Part shown: piece by piece, positions 58,236-64,000 of the stretch | Layout: every line of letters begins with the position of its first letter | Numbering within the stretch: the first letter of the stretch is position 1 | NCBI GenBank assembly: GCA_037074705.1 | Contig: CM073590.1 | Coordinates: 222,276,246-222,340,245, forward strand | DNA from: Zhengitettix transpicula | Lineage: Eukaryota > Arthropoda > Insecta > Orthoptera > Tetrigidae | Reading direction: 5' to 3' | Length of the DNA stretch: 64,000 nt | Made by a program: the position numbers and the translations under genes | Notes under the pieces: model-generated | Told to the model about the DNA's origin: nothing | What the model saw: the letters and a program-made list of their open reading frames with translations, nothing else | The model's database searches: none

Positions 58236-58887
58236 TTTCTTATGGTGCTAAGAGAACTAAAAAACACAAGAGACCGGAGTGACACAACTGCACAATTCAG
58301 TTGAGAAAAGTCAGTTTGTAACCAGAAACGGCCGTCTAATATATCAATGGTTTTAAAATGAAAAATTTACGATTGTTTCAAAAATTAATAATAAGAAAGA
58401 CAAATGCAGACAAAATCTGTGATGATATCAAAAGCTTTTGAGTTTTGTGAACTGAATTGTTTCTTATTTACTTATTATGGTGGGAATTATTGGAGGAGAG
58501 AGCTGTTATTAATTCAAGGAAATTAACTCCAAGGTTCCAAATTTTTGGTTATCTTGCTAGGAGATGAGATTTAAAAATTAAATAGGCACCGACGAAAGAT
58601 ATATTGGTATTTTTTACATACATACAAGAAGGACTCTGAACTCCTAAAATAATTTACGTGTATGGGTGTAAAGATTTGGATATCTGTTCTGGAACGTAAA
58701 TTTCGGTAAAATTTAAGCAGAAGTTGGACGTGAAGTCAAGAAAATTAAAAGCTTACAAAAAATTAAAAAGAAAAGTGTATTTACGACCAATTTAAAGTCA
58801 CGACGACTATGTTTCAGTGAAGTGTTTATTTTCAGCCAAAACCGAAATATACGTATTAATTATTGATAATTACATATATATTTTATT

Positions 58888-59222
58888 TAGGGCAACAGGC
58901 TACATGAGGGTGATCCACATTGGGCAACTCCCCTTTAATAGCATAGGAAGGGATTTGAAAGGGGGGATGCGGAAGGGTAGAGGAAGGTAGCCAAGGGTTA
59001 ACTAGGGCCCCCGGGCTATGGTTTAAGGATCCTACCCAGCATTCGCCTAAAGAAATGCAGGGAAAACCCTAGAAAAACCTTCATCAGGTAGGTCGGGCAT
59101 TGGGTACTTGTCCCACGCCCTTCCGATAGCGGGAGAGGAGTTTGCTGTGGGGACGCAGCATTCTATTCTCCGTGCCTCGACCAGTTTAGGAGGCAGCTGG
59201 ACGACTATTCCAATGGAAATAG
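58888..59222 (-). repeat. Hairpin-rich poly(A) element, copy 13, 5' truncated
   Basis: Begins TTTAGGGCAACAGGCTACATG and stops after ATTCCAATGGAAATAG, so the 5' third is missing, as in incomplete reverse transcription. Confidence 0.88.
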
Positions 59223-61177
59223 AATACCAAACAATTCTTCTGGAAGCATTCTTCATTTCTTTAGGTGCTAAGAAAACTAAAAAACACAAGAACCTAGAGC
59301 GACACAACTGCACAAGTCAGTCGACAAAACTCAAAAGCTTTTCATATTATCACTGATTTCGACTGTTTTTGTCTTTATTATTATTAATTTTCAAAACAAT
59401 CTTAAATTATTCATTTTAAAGCGATTGTTATATGAGACGGCCGTTTCTGGTTGCGAACGGAACAATTTCTTCGAGTCCGATGTTTTCCACCATTACGTGA
59501 ATGTTGTTTGGCAGAGCGACGTGTTGCTCTCCTTTCATTACGTCACGTTACGAAAACATTCGTAATGCTAATGTGTTCTAGAAATATCATAAACGCCCGA
59601 GAGGGCCAACGAGGCGTTGATGTATCTTTAGCCAGATTTCAGCGAAAAACGCGAATTTCATCATGTGTCTGAAACAAATAATTGTACCACAGGGTAATTA
59701 TTTCCATCTAGGTTAATGTCAAAGCCAAATCCTTAACTCATTTTAGTACGAATCATCAAACAGGCTCACTATGAAACTTGCAGAAATTTAAGTTGATTTC
59801 CGGAGGCAATTTATCAATTTTAATCCAACCTGATTTTATTACGCTTTAGTATTATCTATAAGAGTGGTGTAATAATGTAGTTGTCTGTTGTTGATAATAT
59901 GTTGAATTTCAAATTACTAACTTTACACTTCAACAACTATTTTTAAAAGTTAAACAAATTTTAAATTGAATGTGGATTGTATAGATTATATGTATGAATA
60001 GTTTTTACTGATGACTATCGCGTAAGCCGACAGCTTCTGTATTTATAATGATTAAATAAATTAATTATTGACTTGATTGTTTTAATTTTTAAAAATAAAT
60101 GTTTTCCGGAAGTGAGCTAACAATGTTTTGAGATTTTTTCTCAAGTTAATCAATTTCGTCAATTATTAGAGGAAATAAAATTAGTTTTGCATTGAAGTTA
60201 TAATTAGAGTATTTATTTTGTGTCAGGAATAGGCGTTGATAGACACTTGCAAGCGTAAAATTAATATAAAAATTTGAAAATTCATGGGACGATTTAGTTG
60301 ATTAATAGAGGGAATGTTATTAGACTGGAATGAAGGAAAAATATGTAAGACATGCTTAATGAAACAATACAAAATACTGCATAAATCAAACAAAAACAGG
60401 AAATAAAAATACTCATATTGGTTTACAGTTGTTTGTGTGGTTCACTTGATTTAGCCCTTTTCCTGCACAACTATCAATAAAAGTTTATTTATTTAGTTTT
60501 CTACACTAGGAATCAGTTTACTTTCAAATGGCGTAATTATTTTCTTCGAAACGTTTAAGCGGACGAATGTGACTTCGTATTTAGACGGTAAGCCGTTACG
60601 AAAACGAAGCAACTGCTTGAATCGATCGTTGGATGCTTCTTACGTAAAAGGCATTTTTTTACTCGTTATTAAAATGGCGTTATTGCCCTATATCTACTAT
60701 AACCAGTTGTTTGCAAAAGTTTTAGCTGTATTATACAGCTGAAATTATTTCAGAAAATATGAACCTACTTCTTCAGCGCTATTTCAGGTGTGCTTCTGTG
60801 AACAAGTGCTTGTTCGTTTCAGGTAAAGAGAACGATGAGGGAACATTCATGATTATAGTCCAGCAACCTACTATTTATAATACACAAAAATTGGTAGCGT
60901 GGCCGCCACGGGCACTGTATGAAAACTATCATATATATCCTCTTTTCTTTAATTATTAGTGGCCATTGTCTCTTAGAAATATAGAAAGGAGATAAAATTT
61001 TTATGGCAACAGAAATATAAAATGAGATTGAGATTTTATTTCAACGAAATATTTATACAAAATACTGAGTCCAAAGTTATTACTCATTTTGGTGTTTGCA
61101 CATTAAAGTACACGAAATAATTTAAATAAGTAAATGAATTAACCAATAATAAAAAGTTTTAATTTAACGTCTGTTTT
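59223..61177. other. No gene; MITE-like shared words
   Basis: 59262-59330 (GGTGCTAAGAAAACTAAAAA) repeats 58240-58310. GACGGCCGTTTCTGGTTGCG at 59436 is the inverse of 58316-58340. They look like parts of one repeat family. Confidence 0.5.
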
Positions 61178-61384
61178 GAATAAATAAAACAATTGATGAC
61201 CTTATACAGACACTTTTTATTTGTATTTTCATTATCACGACGCTCCGATACCTATAAATACCTGTAAATACCTCCTCTGTAGGAAAATACATGAAGAAGA
61301 TGCAAAAGGTATCGAAACGTCGTCATAATACAAATAAAAATTAAAACTTTCTGTATAAGGTCATAAATTGTTTTATTAATAATC
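61178..61384. repeat. Foldback with Penelope-like tails next to a LINE
   Basis: Left arm 61178-61255, right arm 61305-61384. Shared inverted words: AGGTATCG-A-CGTCGT-ATAAT, ATACAAATAAAAA, CTGTATAAGGTCAT-AATTG. Loop about 50 bp. The hammerhead-like core at 61291-61320 overlaps the right arm. Confidence 0.78.
61291..61320 (+). ncRNA. Hammerhead-like core of a Penelope-like tail
   Basis: TGAAGA (61292-61297), stem GATGC / GTATC with loop AAAAG, then GAAACGTCG. The first core base C is replaced by A. Stem III could use the inverted arm at 61240-61250. Likely decayed. Confidence 0.4.
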
Positions 61385-61388
61385 AATA

Positions 61389-61835
61389 ATGATTATTATT
61401 AACCCGTCGTTTCTGGGTTTAGAAATAAATTATAAATTAAAATGGGAACAACATATTAAACTTCCTGAAAAACTCAATTCAGTATTCTGTATATTGAGAG
61501 TATTAGTGAAGGAGAGCGTCGTTAATACGGCAAAAATAATATACCACGGCTATTTTCATTCGGCAATGTTTTCTGTATTAGGAAACTGGGGTCGCTCCAG
61601 TCACGCGTTGCAGATATTTAAACTATAAAAGCTAGTCGTGAGAATAGCTTCTGCGGGTCGGAATGAAAGTTGTAAACCTTAGTCACGAAAAGTAAGTATT
61701 TTAACATTACCCAATTCTTATATACTCAAAATATTTTAAGTTTGTTTGCAATAAACGACGCAAATCATCTTCACGAATCTAGACATCGATCCCAACTACG
61801 AATAGAAAAGCATCGCCTTCGTCTCTTCGAATCCA
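61389..61835 (+). pseudogene. Fossil LINE reverse transcriptase C-terminal part
   Basis: Reads FLGLEINYKLKWEQHI, KLNSVFCILRVL, IIYHGYFHSAMF and NWGRSSHALQIFKL, then with stops VTKSKYFNITQFLYTQNI and ESRHRSQLRIEKHRLRL. This is the FLGL-iD-kL-W--HI / yYsyfHSim / WG-SSh---iF-lQ / H-TR--- series of jockey/CR1-like ORF2. It starts within 5 bp of the end of a Penelope-like foldback. Confidence 0.78.
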
Positions 61836-61859
61836 GGAATCATTAATCCAGTATAAATA

Positions 61860-62335
61860 TATATACTAGTATCCTAATGATATAAAAAACTCATAATATA
61901 ATAAATAAAATTGGCAATGTGTGTGTAAATGTGTGTACATGTGTATGTGCGCATTGTCCGCATACAAATCTAAACGCGTGAAGTGATTTCGACCAAATTT
62001 TCTAAACGTGTTCATTTCAAACAGGAAAAACTAACTGTCGGGATATGGCTCGACCACGGGTGGGGGTGGACGACGTGGAAATTTTCAAACATGACAAAAC
62101 GGCCGTTATTTTCGTTTAATAAATATTTTACGAGGTCAGTGAGATAGATAGCGTTTTTCGGGATATTTCTGTGTATAATTTTAACATCTTTCTGTATTGG
62201 AGGGTAGAGGTGGTAGAGGTGGAGGCGCGTTTCACACAACAACGCGAAAATAACTGAGATTGGAGTCGAATAAGGAGTTATGGATGTCGCTGAGTTTAAT
62301 TATGACAACCCGAGCAACGCCTAGGACCCAGCTAG
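61860..62335 (+). mobile_element. Helitron-like element, complete short copy
   Basis: 5' side ACTAGTATCCTAATGATATA, then a TGTGTGTAAATGTGTGTAC stretch. One module follows (GATTTCGACCAAATTTTC; AACGGCCGTTATTTTCG; AATAACTGAGATTGGAGTCG; GGAGTTATGGATGTCGCTGA). The 3' end is ACCCGAGCAACGCCTAGGAC, CCAG, CTAG|T at 62335. About 475 bp. Confidence 0.6.
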
Positions 62336-64000
62336 TATATTTATAAAACACTTAATGTTCTTGGAAAGTTATAACTAACGGCTTGCTTTAATTCTATAAT
62401 AGGTGAGTAATTATGCATAATGCTCTCTTTTTATTGATCATTACATTACATGTATGCTGTGAATCGACGCAAAAATTTCTGTTGAAGATCACGCTGCTGC
62501 ATGGAAGCCATAAAGAATAGATCAGTGTTGCATTCATATATTAAGTATTTAATTCTTTTTATTATGACGAATTGTTAATAATTATATAAAACTACTATAT
62601 CGTGTATTTTTATTGTATGTTGTCAGAGTTATAAATTACGTTAATATGTTTTAATATTTTTGGCGTATATTATTTCCTCTTTCGAGGACTAATAGAAAAT
62701 ACATGTAAATAAAAATCCCAGGACGCTTACTCTACCGATAAATAATAAGTTTCACTTCATTAGTAATTATTTCTAATAACAAGTAACCACATCACTCGTA
62801 GTATGTGTTCTCTGCTCTGGCTCTGTCTCTTACCAAGTGTTGACAGAACTTCCCAGAAGATAAGAGAAACTGAACCAGACAGCACGACCAGGGCTAACAA
62901 GAAAATCCTGTCTGTCTGGCCTAAGCCACTCGACTGCGTGACAATATCTCATCGCCATTTGCTGCTGGTTCCTGGGTGAGGTAGGCCCGAAGATCCACAT
63001 CCAGATTCTCTCCCGTTGATATTCATTTACAGTTATTATATATCTACTAATATATATCCGTAAATAGCGTTGAATAATTTGATTTAACGTGACAAAAAAT
63101 ACTGGGAAAATAAACATAGTATTGTACATTAACGATTTAATACAATCAAACACAAACAATAAATATAAAGATATATTATATTAAAATCAGAAAAGAAGAC
63201 ACTCATATTTTCTATAAATATACGTTTCCAAACTAATTTTACGAACGTTATTCGAGCTGATTATTAGTTTTAATTGAGTTGTCTACTATAATTCTTCCCC
63301 GGTGTCTGAGGAACGTTAAGGAGGAAGAGAGCAAGGACCAAACGGTTGAAAGCAGCCCAGGAATACGATAATGGATAGAGCCTGTAGACATAACAGCTGT
63401 TGACGCACAATGGTTGATTTGAGAGGCGTGTACAGCTAGGTAGGTAATCTTCAGGATCGCTAGTAAACACTGCGTGCCATCTTCAACTTGTTTATATTCA
63501 AGGTCTTGTATAATTCGCTAGCTTATGTCAATGAATGTGCATACATTACAATACTATTATTTAGTGTTCTGTATGATGACAGGTCTTTGTACTCGAGCTT
63601 AGAACAATCCGTGATTATCCATTCTATTCTTCTGTCACTTAAACTGTCAAGCACATAATAAAAATATTAATAGTTATTTTAGAACAAGTTGATTGCTTTA
63701 TTTTTTTTTGTAATATCATTCATGATTTGATCGATAATGAGGTTAATCAAGTCGAAAAAAAAATTATTTACTTACATTTTTTACATTTAAATCGTATTGA
63801 TTATAAAGGACTACCTTCAAATATTTGAAGGTGAATAAATCTCAACGAACCATCCGCATCGTCATCCTCATTTTTTTAATAACTGTAATATTTGTTATAC
63901 ATTCAAAAACAATTAATTTTGACCTATGATCCTTTTTAGATTTTGACTTAAAATAGTTTACGAGTAATCTGTTTGAAATTTATTGGCATTATTATTTACT
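62336..64000. other. No gene proven
   Basis: Two GC-richer patches (62810-63030 and 63290-63480) may be exons of an unidentified minus-strand gene; the rest is AT-rich. Confidence 0.45.
62836..62925 (-). other. Candidate exon with a transmembrane segment
   Basis: On the minus strand the frame reads TDRIFLLALVVLSGSVSLIF then WEVLSTL and meets a donor-like CTTG|GTAAGAG. Possible acceptors upstream are CTCACCCAG (about 62972) and GTGGCTTAG (about 62922). A GC-richer patch in AT-rich DNA. I cannot name a gene, and no partner exon was found. Confidence 0.25.

Overview
The window reads as nuclear DNA of an insect with a large, AT-rich, repeat-filled genome. Evidence is one spliced gene with a 9 kb intron, mariner-family transposons, jockey- and RTE-like LINE fossils, Helitron-like and Penelope-like debris, and no operon-like coding. 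CpG depletion over the gene body and the transposon mix suggest a hemimetabolous, possibly polyneopteran, insect rather than a fly; this taxon guess is inference.

Only one protein gene is recognised with confidence: the bZIP stress-response factor ATF4 (Drosophila cryptocephal), minus strand, about 32.9 kb down to about 20.7 kb. It has a 5' exon ending at 32818, a second exon at 31761-31429 that carries the start codon, a 9.07 kb intron, and a last exon from 22361 with the stop at 21337. The spliced protein is 412 residues. The leader has the classic ATF4 layout: a three-codon uORF1 (ATG GGG AAC TAG), then a long uORF2 that runs over the main ATG in another frame. This implies translational control by eIF2-alpha phosphorylation.

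Around the gene (1-20 kb and 33-64 kb) the DNA is mostly transposon remains. Main groups: (a) a multicopy, hairpin-rich, poly(A)-tailed, SINE-sized element of about 530 bp with at least 13 copies in both orientations, some in head-to-head pairs; (b) two mariner copies (8150-9432, 14900-16170) with TA target duplications and broken transposases; (c) Helitron-like elements with a CTAG-T 3' end after a CCGGGCAACGCCGG hairpin and about 280 bp internal modules; (d) foldback structures and hammerhead-like tails typical of Penelope-like elements; (e) LINE 3' ends at 5.7, 57.8 and 61.4 kb and a CpG-poor LINE fossil inside the ATF4 intron; (f) a pogo/Tigger-like MITE at 47.65 kb.

The most interesting items are the ATF4 uORF architecture, a sharp CpG-poor domain over the ATF4 gene body next to CpG-normal flanks, paired hairpin variants in the multicopy element that look like covariation, and near-perfect hairpins such as 43166-43287. 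No tRNA, rRNA, CRISPR or bacterial-type feature was found. Long stretches (for example 44.8-47.6 kb and 48.6-53.5 kb) hold nothing I can support.
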